A program made the translations under genes and the position numbers. From the NCBI GenBank assembly GCA_002774575.1, contig PEXW01000037.1, forward strand, positions 1 through 15,594: a DNA stretch of 15,594 nucleotides, in the 5' to 3' direction. Origin of the DNA: Candidatus Kerfeldbacteria bacterium CG08_land_8_20_14_0_20_43_14. Lineage in GTDB: Bacteria; Patescibacteriota; Patescibacteriia; PEXW01. A model generated the notes under the pieces. It was not told the origin of the DNA, did not search any database, and was given only the letters and a program-made list of their open reading frames with translations. Shown here one piece after another: positions 15,374 through 15,594 of the stretch (positions within the stretch are counted from its first letter, which is position 1; the number at the start of each line of letters is the position of its first letter).

Positions 15374-15400
15374 CTTTGGTTTTTGAGAGAAAAACCAAAG
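15374..15400. promoter_or_regulatory. Perfect 11-bp hairpin in the leader of the giant gene
   Basis: CTTTGGTTTTT (15374-15384) pairs perfectly with AAAAACCAAAG (15390-15400) around a 5-base loop. On the minus strand it would sit in the 5' leader of the giant gene about 40 bases before the ATG, where it could protect a very long mRNA or act as an attenuator. No U-run follows on that strand. On the plus strand it is followed by TCTTTTAATG, a weak terminator context, but no plus-strand gene leads into it. Confidence 0.5.
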
Positions 15401-15423
15401 TCTTTTAATGAAATCTTAGTTTT

Positions 15424-15452
15424 ATTATGCCAAAAATTAGCCTTTCAGTACA
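15424..15452 (-). promoter_or_regulatory. Possible promoter of the giant gene
   Basis: On the minus strand CATAAT (15429-15424) is preceded by an extended TGG and, 17 bases up, by the poor -35 TGTACT (15452-15447). A transcript starting near 15417 would have a leader of about 85 bases carrying the 11-bp hairpin. The extended -10 is reasonable and the -35 is weak. Confidence 0.35.
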
Positions 15453-15486
15453 TGGCTTGTACCAACTGCTATGGATTACCCTTGAC

Positions 15487-15589
15487 CCCGCACCACTTTC
15501 TATTCAAAAATTCATCATTTAGAAGGATATTTAGCAAAAAGGAATATCTTTAGTTATAAGGTTGGTATTTGCTTAGAAAGTGGTGCGGG
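15487..15589. repeat. 103-bp segment bounded by perfect 16-bp inverted repeats
   Basis: CCCGCACCACTTTCTA (15487-15502) is matched by its exact reverse complement TAGAAAGTGGTGCGGG (15574-15589). The arms are separated by 71 AT-rich bases with no gene. A GC-containing perfect repeat this long is unlikely by chance in this background. It could be a small non-autonomous transposable element, the end of a larger element beyond the window, or a long-stem regulatory RNA or terminator of an upstream gene. Target-site duplications are not evident. Confidence 0.5.
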
Positions 15590-15594
15590 TATAC

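Noticed and set aside
15338..15553. 71-codon plus-strand open frame at the right edge
   Set aside because: It spans the leader hairpin and one arm of the inverted repeat, starts inside the palindrome, shows no signal peptide or domain, and has no promoter or Shine-Dalgarno. Chance is more likely.
1..15594. Sortase or LPxTG-type anchoring
   Set aside because: No LPxTG-like motif was found at any C-terminus and no sortase gene is present.

Overview
The window reads as one strand of a bacterial cell-surface gene cluster. All eight genes lie on the minus strand and are described here in transcription order, from high to low coordinates. The style suggests a Candidate Phyla Radiation (Patescibacteria/Parcubacteria-like) genome. 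The signs are a giant Thr/Ser/Gly-rich surface protein, 'SP(S/T)HPDxNxWY' linker domains, a Cys-rich DxDxG tag, a WxLIP/DUF916-like protein and start codons without Shine-Dalgarno sequences. TGA is used as a normal stop. The phylum is an inference; no rRNA or marker gene is present.

Layout. (1) 15332-15594 is a leader and intergenic region with a perfect 11-bp hairpin, a 16-bp inverted repeat spanning 103 bp and a 14-bp palindrome over the start codon. (2) 15331-7943 encodes a 2462-aa secreted repeat protein. (3) 7933-6329, nine bases later, encodes a membrane-anchored NodB/polysaccharide-deacetylase-like protein. (4) A near-consensus sigma70-type promoter (6308-6280) precedes a 357-aa secreted protein (6236-5163). 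Its last 148 residues are about 82% identical to the last 148 of the giant protein. (5) After a short region with nested hairpins comes a tight run: a WxLIP/DUF916-like protein (5088-4012), a secreted type I dockerin protein (4005-3133) and a cohesin protein with a C-terminal membrane anchor (3129-1987). (6) A 198-bp spacer holds a REP/BIME-like double-hairpin repeat. (7) A second cohesin protein (1787-288) has a membrane anchor and a long cytoplasmic tail. Its stop overlaps the start of a third cohesin-like gene (291 to beyond the left edge).

How the parts may work together (inference). Up to three cohesin proteins, two of them visibly membrane-anchored, could hold the co-transcribed dockerin protein by a calcium-dependent cohesin-dockerin contact. 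No cellulase or other glycoside hydrolase is visible, so this would not be a cellulosome. Separately, the giant protein and the 357-aa protein share a C-terminal module next to a WxLIP-like gene. This recalls the WxL/WxLIP wall-attachment pairing of Gram-positive bacteria, though the module has no W-x-L motif. The cluster is best read as a surface-assembly or adhesion apparatus, possibly for contact with a host cell or matrix.
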